From assembly GCA_017405115.1 (NCBI GenBank), contig JAFRBA010000032.1, forward strand, positions 1 to 60,995: a DNA stretch of 60,995 nt, written 5' to 3'. A program made the translations under genes and the position numbers. Positions within the stretch are counted from its first letter, which is position 1; the number at the start of each line of letters is the position of its first letter. Below the pieces are notes generated by a model. The model saw nothing but the letters and a program-made list of their open reading frames with translations. It ran no database searches and was not told where the DNA came from. This DNA comes from Kiritimatiellia bacterium (GTDB taxonomy: Bacteria > Verrucomicrobiota > Kiritimatiellia > RFP12 > UBA1067). Shown here piece after piece: positions 1-7,216 of the stretch.

Positions 1-1475
1 GTCCGCACAGCGGCGGGCGACGTCCACGCCCCGTACGAGCCCATGTCGTTGTAGGCCCTAATGCGGTAGCGGTATGGATGGTCGTCTTCGAGGTCGCCTG
101 GGTCGCTCCCCCCGTCGAGGAACGTCACGACGGAGGCTTTCAGCTCCTTGAGCCGGACGAACTCGCCCGTCTCGGAGTCCGCGCGCTCGAGCTCGTAGCC
201 GACGACGTCCTTCTCCTGGCTGACCTTCCACGAAAGCGGCACGCAGCGCACCTGCCCGGCGGCGGCGGCGAACTCGGCCACGACTGCCGGCGGAGGCAGC
301 GTCTTCACCGCAGCCTCCTTCGACGGTGCGCCGACGGCCCCGACGCGGTTCACGGCGGTCACGCGATAGAGGTATTCCGTCGAGTCCCCGAGGTCGCAGC
401 CCTTCACGCCGCCGTCCTTAAAACTCGTTGTCGCGGAAGTTCCGATCTGTTTCCAGCTCTTCGCCCCCGCGACAGTCCTCTCGACCCTGTAGCTCACCAC
501 CCCGTCCGACCGCGGCGGCGCCCAGGAGACGCTCACGCATCGCGACGACGGCGCGGTCGCCGCCACCTTGAGCGGAGGGTCGGGGGGAGGAGCGGTCATC
601 GTCTCGACGGCGGGCGACGGATCGCTCAGCGTGCCGGTCTTGCCGATGCCGGAAATGCGGTAGTAGTAGACCGTCCCGTCTTTCAGCGCGTCGCCCGAGT
701 CGACGAACCGCCCCGTCGACGCGTCGACCTCCGCGATGGGCGCGAAGGGACCCTCCTGCGACGGCGCGCGCTCGATGCGGTACCTGGCGGGATGGAGCGG
801 CTTCGTCCACTGCACGACCGCCTCCCTGAGGCCCATCTCCGAGACGGTCACACCCGAAGGCGCGGGCGGCGGCAGCGTGCCGCACTGCCCGGTCAGGTTC
901 TGGTAGAGGCCGGAGACGAGCTCGTGCACTACGTCGCGCGCGTGCGTAGCGAGCGGGATGTCGTCGTCGTCCGCCATCTTCGCCAGGTCCGCCGACCAGA
1001 CGATGTTGCCGGTCGCGCAGTCGATGAGGCGGATCGAGAGGCCCACGACAGCGTACGTGTCGCCGCCCTTGGCCTGCGTGCCGTATTCGTCGACGGTGCC
1101 TATCACGACAGCCTCCGCGCCGAGCATCTTCGCGGCCTCGACTGCCTTCGCCTGCGAAAGCCCGGCCATCGCAAGCTCCGTCTCGCTCAGGACGTTCTTC
1201 ATCTGGCCGCGCTCGACGAGCTGGTACTTCTGCGTGCGCAAAAGCTCGGTGACCACCATGTCGGACACGGACGAGCCGATCAGCTCCGTGGACGCCTTGA
1301 ATGGCATCACCGCGATCTTCAGCACGCCCGCCTGGCTCTGCCGGGCGTAGACGTTGGCCTTCGACTTCACGTCCGCGAAGTAAGGGTCGCCGATCCTCCC
1401 GGACGACGAAGCGCAGCCAAGCGCAAGCGCGACTGCCGCAGCCGCCAGCAACGGGAGAAATGCATTGGGTCTCAT
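1..1475 (-). CDS. CsgG/TolB-like lipoprotein with fibronectin III repeats (partial, runs off left edge)
   Basis: The frame is open from an ATG at 1475 to the window edge (at least 491 codons) and the C-terminus is missing. The start follows a strong AAGGAG Shine-Dalgarno. Residues 1-21 form a lipoprotein signal ending LALGC. Residues ~50-210 resemble the CsgG/TolB-N type domain (KIAVMPFKAST, MVVTELLRTQKYQLVERGQM, GAEAVVIGTVDEYG, IRLIDCATGNIVWS), found in outer-membrane or periplasmic assembly proteins. After a proline-rich linker come at least three fibronectin type III repeats, recognisable by YRIERA, YYYRISGIGKTG, YRVERT, YLYRVTAVNRVG and YRYRIRAYNDMG. It is probably an outer-membrane-anchored protein presenting FN3 domains; the precise role is unknown. 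The domain calls are from motif recognition and fairly secure. Confidence 0.82.
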   Translation of the reverse strand, partial: MRPNAFLPLLAAAAVALALGCASSSGRIGDPYFADVKSKANVYARQSQAGVLKIAVMPFKASTELIGSSVSDMVVTELLRTQKYQLVERGQMKNVLSETELAMAGLSQAKAVEAAKMLGAEAVVIGTVDEYGTQAKGGDTYAVVGLSIRLIDCATGNIVWSADLAKMADDDDIPLATHARDVVHELVSGLYQNLTGQCGTLPPPAPSGVTVSEMGLREAVVQWTKPLHPARYRIERAPSQEGPFAPIAEVDASTGRFVDSGDALKDGTVYYYRISGIGKTGTLSDPSPAVETMTAPPPDPPLKVAATAPSSRCVSVSWAPPRSDGVVSYRVERTVAGAKSWKQIGTSATTSFKDGGVKGCDLGDSTEYLYRVTAVNRVGAVGAPSKEAAVKTLPPPAVVAEFAAAAGQVRCVPLSWKVSQEKDVVGYELERADSETGEFVRLKELKASVVTFLDGGSDPGDLEDDHPYRYRIRAYNDMGSYGAWTSPAAVR

Positions 1476-1515
1476 TCTAAGAATCTCCTTCCTCACTGAC
1501 CATGTGCGTATATTA

Positions 1516-1935
1516 TCATTTCTGCCCCCGCCTGTCTACCCTGCCAGATAGCAGGAGGGCGGCATCGATGATGCCGCCCTGCCGTTTGAGGTAGTTCTCG
1601 ACGCGCAATGGAACAGAAGTCCCGTAGAGAGTCTTTCCCTGGATCGTGCCTCTCATGAAGACTGTGTCGTAGTCCACGACGCGCACGATGATTTCGTCGC
1701 CGTCAATGAGATTGGGGGTGTAGTTCGAGTCTTTCGTCAAGACGAACTCCTGGCCGATCAGCTCGGCGAGCCGCCCTCGCGAGAGCCTTGGTGGACGAGG
1801 TGAACTTAAGCGACTTCTTCGCATCGGCCTTCGTAATGAACTTCGCGTATATCGTCGTGTTCGCGGATGGCATCGCGACCTGAACCTCCGGGCTGCGGTT
1901 GTCGTACCCCGTCGGGTTCAGCTTCGCCGTACATG
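1516..1935 (-). pseudogene. Remnant of a repeat-type surface protein (C-terminal piece, frameshifted)
   Basis: Minus-strand coding signal begins abruptly near 1935 and reads KLNPTGYDNRS, then VAMPSANTTIYAKFITKADA, which resembles the end of an InlB/Listeria-Bacteroides-type repeat. Near 1780 the sensible reading moves to another frame (LAELIGQEFVLTKDSNY ... PLRVENYLKRQGG) and ends at a TGA at 1516. There is no start codon or upstream part. It lies 40 bases upstream of the CsgG-like gene on the same strand. I read it as the tail of a lost surface-protein gene, although a sequencing indel could explain the frame change. The second segment is not recognised as a named family. Confidence 0.45.
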
Positions 1936-2344
1936 GTCGACGACCCAGCCGGCCACGTCCTGTTCTCCGTCGAGTACTTCTGCTCGGAGGGCGACGCGTT
2001 CTGGTCCATGGACGACAACGCGTTCATCGAAAAGTGCATCGGCGAGCTTAAGGCCGCAGGCATCATCTCCGACGAGACGAAGATCCTTGACGCAGTCCAC
2101 ACGCGGACCGTCAAAGGCATATCCGGCGTATTTCGGAAGCTACGCGGAGTTCGGCAAGGTGCGCGGATGGCTGGACGGGTTCTCGAACCTCTACTGCATC
2201 GGCAGAAACGGCCAGCACCGCTACAACAACATGGACCACTCCATGCTCTACGGGATCGAGGCCGCGCGCGCACTTGTGAACGGAACCGACAGGCACGCGG
2301 TCTGGAACGTGAACACGGAAGAGGAATACCACGAATCCAAGTAG
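1924..2344 (+). pseudogene. C-terminal remnant of a flavin-dependent oxidoreductase (frameshifted)
   Basis: Plus-strand reading gives SPYMVDDPAGHVLFSVEYFC, then a helical segment ending LDAVHTRTV, then in another frame KAYPAYFGSYAEFGKVRG and YCIGRNGQHRYNNMDHSM, stopping at 2344. These are recognisable C-terminal motifs of the amine-oxidase/UDP-galactopyranose-mutase-like FAD enzymes linked to glycan biosynthesis. The FAD-binding N-terminus is absent. The two frames join at an AAA run near 2115; removing one A restores the reading frame. The piece abuts the opposite-strand remnant at about 1925-1935, so two truncated genes are joined tail to tail. It is most likely a rearrangement scar; an assembly error is possible. 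Confidence 0.6.
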
Positions 2345-2363
2345 CGCACTACAACGCGCACAT

Positions 2364-2438
2364 TGGCTCGGGCGGCTGGATTCGAACCAGCGACCAATTG
2401 ATTAACAGTCAACTGCGCTACCACTGCGCCACGCCCGA
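2364..2438 (-). tRNA. tRNA-Asn (GTT)
   Basis: The minus strand folds as a complete tRNA. The acceptor stem TCGGGCG pairs with CGCCCGA, the D arm contains GCGCAGTGGTAGCGC, and the anticodon loop CTGTTAA has GTT at 2404-2406 (plus-strand AAC). The T arm contains the invariant GGTTCGAATCC. The discriminator G is followed by a genomically encoded CCA (2364-2366). A promoter lies just upstream. Confidence 0.96.
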
Positions 2439-2455
2439 ATGGTCAAGTGGCGCAT

Positions 2456-2485
2456 ATTATACCAAAATCCCGCCCCATGGCGCAA
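2456..2485 (-). promoter_or_regulatory. Promoter of tRNA-Asn
   Basis: On the minus strand a TTGCGC (2480-2485) and a TATAAT (2456-2461) are separated by 18 bases. TGG directly precedes the -10, giving an extended -10. Transcription would begin about 10 bases before the tRNA 5' end. The layout matches the other promoters in the window. Confidence 0.7.
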
Positions 2486-2530
2486 GGGGGTATTTTCCCG
2501 CAGCGTTTTCCGCAGGGGAGCGGGCGTCGG

Positions 2531-3604
2531 TCAGCGCTGGACGCGGGCGTTGCCGGCGTACACGTCCCAGACCTGCTTTTCATCCGCAGGCTCGGCGTAG
2601 TCGTTGAGGCTCGACGCTGCCATGACCCCTGAAGCCCAGCCGAACTGGAGGCACTTCTCGGCGTCCCAGCCCTGTATGACGCCGTAGAGAAGCCCGCCAG
2701 TGAAGCCGTCGCCGCCGCCTATGCGGTCCAGCACGTCGATTGGACGCGGCTCCTCGACGAACCACTTGCCCTTGGAGTAGACGATCGCGCCCCAGAGATG
2801 CTCGGAGGCCGAGACCACCTGGCGGAGCGTCGTGCCGCAGAGCTGTGCCCCCGGGTACTTCTTGACGACCTGCATGATCATCTCCTTGAAGCGCTCGATC
2901 TTGCCGTTTAGGTCCTTGCCACCCGCCTCCGGCCCCTTGAAGCCGAGGCAGAGCTGGAAGTCCTCCTCATTGCCTACGAGGATGTCGGCAACGGACGCGA
3001 TCTTGTGGAACGCCTTGCGGAGCTCTGCCTCGCGGCCCTTCCAGAACGTGGCGCGGTAGTTAAGGTCGAAGCTGACGAGCACGCCGTACTTCTTGGCCTC
3101 GGCGGCGAGCTTGAGGCAGCACTTGGTGGTCTCCGGCGACATCGCGGCGATGAGGCCCGAGAGGTGCAGCACCTTGACGCCGTCCTTGCCGAAGATCCTG
3201 GCCGTGTCGTAGTCCTTCGCGTCGAGCGTGCGCCCGACCTCGCCCGCGCGGTCGTTCCACACGCGCGGCGCGCGGAGCCCGAAGCCCGAGTCGGCGATGT
3301 TGAACTGGTGGCGGTAGCCCCACGGGCCGCCCTGCGGGACGTCCGGCCCTACGTATGCGATGTTGCGCGCGCGAAGCTGCGCCTTGATGAAGGCGGCCAT
3401 CGGAGAGCCCTGAACGAAGCGCGTCAGAACCAGGCACTCGGGCCCGAGCGAGCTGGTGACGTTCAGCACGTTGGTCTCGGCGCTCGTCGCCTGCAGGATG
3501 AAGCGGTTGGAGTTGTGCACCGCCATGCGGTTCTCGGGTGTGATGCGCAGGCCCATGCTCGAAACGCAGGCGACTGCATACTTCGCGTTCTTCTTGACCT
3601 TCAT
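2531..3604 (-). CDS. kdgK: 2-keto-3-deoxygluconate kinase (PfkB family)
   Basis: The 357-residue cytoplasmic sugar kinase belongs to the ribokinase/PfkB fold. It would phosphorylate 2-keto-3-deoxygluconate to KDPG, the last committed step before Entner-Doudoroff cleavage in uronate breakdown. The C-terminal PfkB signature is DRIGGGDGFTGG with the catalytic-base aspartate at about D299. SFDLNYRATFW and ILVGNEEDFQL are typical of KDG kinases rather than fructokinases. Length is normal. It has its own promoter and sits next to an oligogalacturonate-lyase-like gene; a tagaturonate epimerase lies at 58 kb, which supports the uronate assignment. A kinase for a related keto-sugar acid remains possible. 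Confidence 0.82.
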   Translation of the reverse strand: MKVKKNAKYAVACVSSMGLRITPENRMAVHNSNRFILQATSAETNVLNVTSSLGPECLVLTRFVQGSPMAAFIKAQLRARNIAYVGPDVPQGGPWGYRHQFNIADSGFGLRAPRVWNDRAGEVGRTLDAKDYDTARIFGKDGVKVLHLSGLIAAMSPETTKCCLKLAAEAKKYGVLVSFDLNYRATFWKGREAELRKAFHKIASVADILVGNEEDFQLCLGFKGPEAGGKDLNGKIERFKEMIMQVVKKYPGAQLCGTTLRQVVSASEHLWGAIVYSKGKWFVEEPRPIDVLDRIGGGDGFTGGLLYGVIQGWDAEKCLQFGWASGVMAASSLNDYAEPADEKQVWDVYAGNARVQR

Positions 3605-3639
3605 GTGTTCTCCTTGGTTTTCAAAGTGAATTTGCCGGA

Positions 3640-3669
3640 ATTATACCAAATCTTGACGGCGCTTTGCAA
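3640..3669 (-). promoter_or_regulatory. Promoter of kdgK
   Basis: Minus strand: TTGCAA (3664-3669), an 18-base spacer, then TATAAT (3640-3645) with TGG before it. The 5' leader is about 30 bases. An AAGGAG lies shortly before the ATG at 3604. Confidence 0.7.
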
Positions 3670-3740
3670 TCCGCCATGGCCCATTCGCCACGGTTCATGA
3701 AGACACTCCTGCCCGTTGTGCCGCGTGAACAGGCGCCGTG

Positions 3741-5018
3741 CTACTTCACGTCAATGACGTAGACCTGGCGGGAGCCATCGTGGACGGAGTTGAAGCCGAG
3801 CTGCCTGCCGTCGGGGCGCCAGCGCGGATGCAGGTCGCAGCGGCAGTATATGTCGCGGTACGGCTCCGGCACGAAGAAGTCGCCTATGCCCTTGATCTTG
3901 CCGTCGGCAAGGCGCACGATCTTCCAATGGCGGAAGAACCTGTCGTCCCAGTACCCGTCGCTTGTGATGAAGTTTCCGTCCGGCGAGTAGATGCAGTGTC
4001 CGTCGAAGTCCATCGCCCTTCCGCCAACCTGCCGCGGATAGTCTTCGTCGCCGACAGTGAACTCCACGTGCGTGTAGACCTTGTCGAGCCACTTGCACGT
4101 CACGATCATCGTGCGCGCGTCGCGCTCGGATAGCGCGGGCTTCCAGTTGAAGTGAGAGCTGCCCCAGCCGTCGGGGAAGCAGCGGCGGATGCCCGATCCG
4201 TCGGCGTTGCAGGTGAACGCCGTCGTGAACCAGTTGACGCCCTTGAACTTCTTCACGCCTTCCATCGACTGCTCGACGGAACGCGAGAGGAAGTACACGC
4301 GCTTCATGTCCTTCGAGATGACGGTGTGGCAGATGTAGCTCATGCCGGAAGGACCGACTGCGGGAACCATGTCCCTCACCGCCGCGCAGCTGACGATGAG
4401 CTTCGCCTCGCCTGTCATGAGGTCTACGCGCCAGAGTCCGTCGTCCTCGGGGAAGACGACGCCTTTTCGCGGATCCTGTCCGTTGCCAGCATAGCCGTAG
4501 TCGGGCCGCGTGAGGAAGAGCCGCGCGTAGTTGATGGAGAGCGCCCACGTTCCGTCCTCGCTCACAGCGCTCACAGGGAATGGATAGACGCGCTCCTTGC
4601 CCGTCCGCCAGTTGCGGACGACGGCGACGAACTTGCCGTCGCGAAAATCGTTGACGACGAACGTGTCCTTCTCGTTCGGCAGCCAGTGCGCCATCGCCGC
4701 CTCCTGGAAATTCCACGCTCTCGTCTCCATTACGGGGATGAAGCGGTTGCCGTCCTCCAAGTCGACAAGCCCGAGCGTGCATGGCGCGCCGTCCGGCAGC
4801 TTGTCCTTGATGTCGGTCTCAAGCGTCAGCAGGTAGCGGTTGTCGGGGCTCCATGCGTTTATGGCGAAGTAGTTGGCGAGAAAGTGGTCGTGCGGCCCCG
4901 ACGTCACAGCCCTCGGCGCCGACAGCACCGGAAACGGCGCAAGCGGAATGGACTCCTGCGCGGAGAGCGAAGACACCGCGGCAAACGCCGCCACCAGCAC
5001 TGTCGAGAAGGTTTTCAT
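3741..5018 (-). CDS. Secreted oligogalacturonate-lyase-like beta-propeller protein (PL22/TolB-like)
   Basis: The 425-residue protein has a clean signal peptide (residues 1-20, ending SLSA). The mature part is built of WD40/PD40-like blades: NAWSPDNRYLLTLETD, GLWRVDLMTGEAKLIVS, YSPDGNFITSDGYWD and LHPRWRPDGRQLGFNSVHDG. The blade pattern with conserved histidines (SSHFNWKP, DLHPRW) resembles oligogalacturonide lyases of family PL22, which cleave unsaturated galacturonate oligomers. Many periplasmic TolB-type propellers look alike, so the enzymatic activity is an inference. It is transcribed from its own promoter with an upstream palindrome and lies directly upstream of kdgK, which fits pectin catabolism. 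Confidence 0.65.
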   Translation of the reverse strand: MKTFSTVLVAAFAAVSSLSAQESIPLAPFPVLSAPRAVTSGPHDHFLANYFAINAWSPDNRYLLTLETDIKDKLPDGAPCTLGLVDLEDGNRFIPVMETRAWNFQEAAMAHWLPNEKDTFVVNDFRDGKFVAVVRNWRTGKERVYPFPVSAVSEDGTWALSINYARLFLTRPDYGYAGNGQDPRKGVVFPEDDGLWRVDLMTGEAKLIVSCAAVRDMVPAVGPSGMSYICHTVISKDMKRVYFLSRSVEQSMEGVKKFKGVNWFTTAFTCNADGSGIRRCFPDGWGSSHFNWKPALSERDARTMIVTCKWLDKVYTHVEFTVGDEDYPRQVGGRAMDFDGHCIYSPDGNFITSDGYWDDRFFRHWKIVRLADGKIKGIGDFFVPEPYRDIYCRCDLHPRWRPDGRQLGFNSVHDGSRQVYVIDVK

Positions 5019-5061
5019 ATCGGTTTTGCTTTTATACGCTCCTATGTGGATACCAAATGGA

Positions 5062-5091
5062 ATTATACAACTAGACGCCCCTTTCTGGCAA
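5062..5091 (-). promoter_or_regulatory. Promoter of the PL22-like gene
   Basis: Minus strand: TTGCCA (5086-5091), an 18-base spacer, then TATAAT (5062-5067). The -35 is fused to the shared palindromic block at 5087-5111. Confidence 0.7.
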
Positions 5092-5111
5092 CTGACCCAA
5101 ACGGGTGTGTC
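5087..5111 (-). promoter_or_regulatory. Candidate operator, copy 1 (ACCC-N4-GGGT palindrome next to -35)
   Basis: The plus-strand block from GGCAACTGACCC through GGGTGTGTC recurs at 15672-15696 with only the central bases changed. The core ACCC-AAAC-GGGT spans 5095-5106. It sits immediately upstream of and into the -35 hexamer, where an activator or repressor would act. It also lies only 3 bases past the stop of the GH78 gene. Confidence 0.55.
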
Positions 5112-5114
5112 CCC

Positions 5115-7205
5115 TCAAAATCCGCGTTCCGCCGGCCACGCCCCGTACGCCTCGCCCTCCTTGCAGAGGAACATCGATCCGGCGGACATGGTAAGATGGA
5201 AAAGAGAGGTGTTCCACTTCGTGTCCGCGCCCCAGCCCTCGAACGTCCTCGTGCCGCCCTCGCGCAGCATGCGGCGCCACGATTCGGGCGACGCCAGCAT
5301 CTCGTGCAGAAGCTCCGTCTCGCCCGTCGTCCGCAAGTACGCGAACAGCGGAAAATACTGGAACATGTTGATCGTCTTGAATCCCTTCTCCCGAACCATC
5401 GCAAGCAGCGCCGCATGGTTCGCCGCCGCGTCGTCGGCGGGCGCAAGCCGGAAGAACGCGGCGTAGACGTTCGCCGGCATGCTTGCGTGGTCGGAGCCGG
5501 CCTTGTCCCTGAACAGATGCCGCTCGCGGTCGTAGAACGCCTTCCTGAACGCCGCCTTGAGCGGCTCCGCGTCGGCGTACGGGCGGCAACCCGTGCGCGC
5601 GCACATGTCGTTCATGCACATTACGGAGCCTACGTACCAGGCGTTGATCACGTTGTGCAGGTCTGCGCACGGTTTGCCTTTCGTGCGGGCCACGTCGTCC
5701 ACCTTCACGTCGTAGCCGTCGCGATACGGCGCGGGCCACTCCACCACGCACCACTTGTCGACGTTCGCCAGCAGCCCGTCCGCGCCCGCGTACCTTTCGC
5801 GGTAGGAGTCCAGCACGTCAGCGAACTGCGGGAGCCTCGCCCGGATGAAGTCCGCGTCGCCCGTCGCGTCGAGATACCACTTCGCGAACTGCATCATCAT
5901 CATTGGGTATTCCGCGATCTCCTGCATGAAGGAGCAGTTCGCGCACGTCACGAGCCCTCGGTCGATGCTCCGCGTCCGGAGGAAGTCGTCGAAGAACTTG
6001 CGCGCCAGCGCCCATTCGCCCGTCAGCGTGCACCACGCGAGCGTCGTGTAGCACCCGTCGCCGAGGTAGTACCCCTTCTCGCGGTCCATGCAGTCCAGCG
6101 ACTGCTCCTGCGTTCCATACCGCAGGCTGTCGACGCACAGCTTCCAGACCGGCGCCAGCCGCTCGTCCGAGAAGTTCGGATGCGCCCTGAGCGCGAACGG
6201 CAGATGCCGCGCCTCGAGCGCGACGCTCGACAGGTCGATGTCCGCACCCGCCGGCAGAACGATGTCGGCGTAGCGGAAGCTCTTGTAGTCGAACTGGCGC
6301 AGGACGTCGCGCGGCCCGCCGGAAAGCACGAACTCCTCCACGTAGTCGCAGTTGCAACGCATCTTGTGCCGCACCATGCCGTCGGCGGAAAGCTCCTGCC
6401 CGCAGAGGATCTTCACGGCGTCGCCGCGCCCGCCCTTCGCCGCAAAACGCAAGCCGCCCACGTACACGCCGCCGAAGTCCAGCAGCACGCGCCCGCCGTC
6501 CATGCGCTTCGCCAGCACAGGCCGGACCTCGTCCACGACAACCGCCGGCGTCGGCTGGGGGACGAGCCTGTAGTCACCGCCTCTCGGATGCACGGTTGCC
6601 GCCGCCCAGCCGGAGTCGTCGAACTCCGGCCTCTCGAATCCCACTTCGGGCGCGGACGCGTCGTAGCGTTCCATGAACTGCGTGTCGTACCCGACGATTC
6701 CAAGCGCGGAATAGGCCGTGTGCCGCGCCGTCTTGAACGAAGCGTCGGACTCCAGCACGCGCCTCCCGTCCACGACGAGGTCCATCACGAGCCCGTGCCG
6801 GTTGTCGCCGGAGACCCACACGCGGTTGACGAGCCCCTGGTAGTAGGTATGCACCGCGAGCACGTTGCGCCCCTTGCGCAGAAGCTTCGACACGTCGATT
6901 TCGTTGTAGTAGGTGCAGTCGGTCGTTCCGGCGGCGGGCCCCATTCCCGCGAACTCGCCGTTGACGTACAGGCGGTAGTAGTCGTCCGCCGTTATGCGTA
7001 TCGTCGCGGACTCCGCCCCGTCCAGCTCGAAGGCCCTGCGGAACAGCACGTGCCTGTTCCGGACGCTTTCGTCGACTGGCGGCAGCGTATGCGCCTTGAA
7101 CTGCCTGACGGCATACGGACGCGGATTGAGCGACGCCATCTCCGCGTCTGTTATCCAAAGGCCCTGCAAAGGCAGGGCGGCGGCTATGGTCAATGCGAGA
7201 AACAT
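5115..7205 (-). CDS. Secreted GH78-type alpha-L-rhamnosidase
   Basis: The protein has 696 residues. I place the start at the ATG at 7205 because it opens directly with a signal peptide (MFLALTIAAALPLQG) and follows GGAAAG; an upstream in-frame ATG would add an arginine-rich stretch overlapping the previous gene. N-terminal beta-sandwich domains carry the rhamnosidase signatures LYVNGEFAGMGPA, ILCGQELSADG and RQFDYKSFRYADIV. The alpha/alpha-barrel carries SLDCMDREKGYYLGDG and ANVDKWCVVEWPAP. It would hydrolyse terminal alpha-L-rhamnose from pectic or other plant glycans outside the cytoplasm. It is the last gene of a four-gene operon, 11 bases after the preceding stop. Confidence 0.8.
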   Translation of the reverse strand: MFLALTIAAALPLQGLWITDAEMASLNPRPYAVRQFKAHTLPPVDESVRNRHVLFRRAFELDGAESATIRITADDYYRLYVNGEFAGMGPAAGTTDCTYYNEIDVSKLLRKGRNVLAVHTYYQGLVNRVWVSGDNRHGLVMDLVVDGRRVLESDASFKTARHTAYSALGIVGYDTQFMERYDASAPEVGFERPEFDDSGWAAATVHPRGGDYRLVPQPTPAVVVDEVRPVLAKRMDGGRVLLDFGGVYVGGLRFAAKGGRGDAVKILCGQELSADGMVRHKMRCNCDYVEEFVLSGGPRDVLRQFDYKSFRYADIVLPAGADIDLSSVALEARHLPFALRAHPNFSDERLAPVWKLCVDSLRYGTQEQSLDCMDREKGYYLGDGCYTTLAWCTLTGEWALARKFFDDFLRTRSIDRGLVTCANCSFMQEIAEYPMMMMQFAKWYLDATGDADFIRARLPQFADVLDSYRERYAGADGLLANVDKWCVVEWPAPYRDGYDVKVDDVARTKGKPCADLHNVINAWYVGSVMCMNDMCARTGCRPYADAEPLKAAFRKAFYDRERHLFRDKAGSDHASMPANVYAAFFRLAPADDAAANHAALLAMVREKGFKTINMFQYFPLFAYLRTTGETELLHEMLASPESWRRMLREGGTRTFEGWGADTKWNTSLFHLTMSAGSMFLCKEGEAYGAWPAERGF

Positions 7206-7216
7206 GTCTTTCCGTT

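Noticed and set aside
2100..2140. Programmed frameshift in the flavoenzyme remnant
   Set aside because: The gene lacks its entire N-terminal FAD domain, so a programmed event has no purpose; a simple indel in AAA is sufficient.
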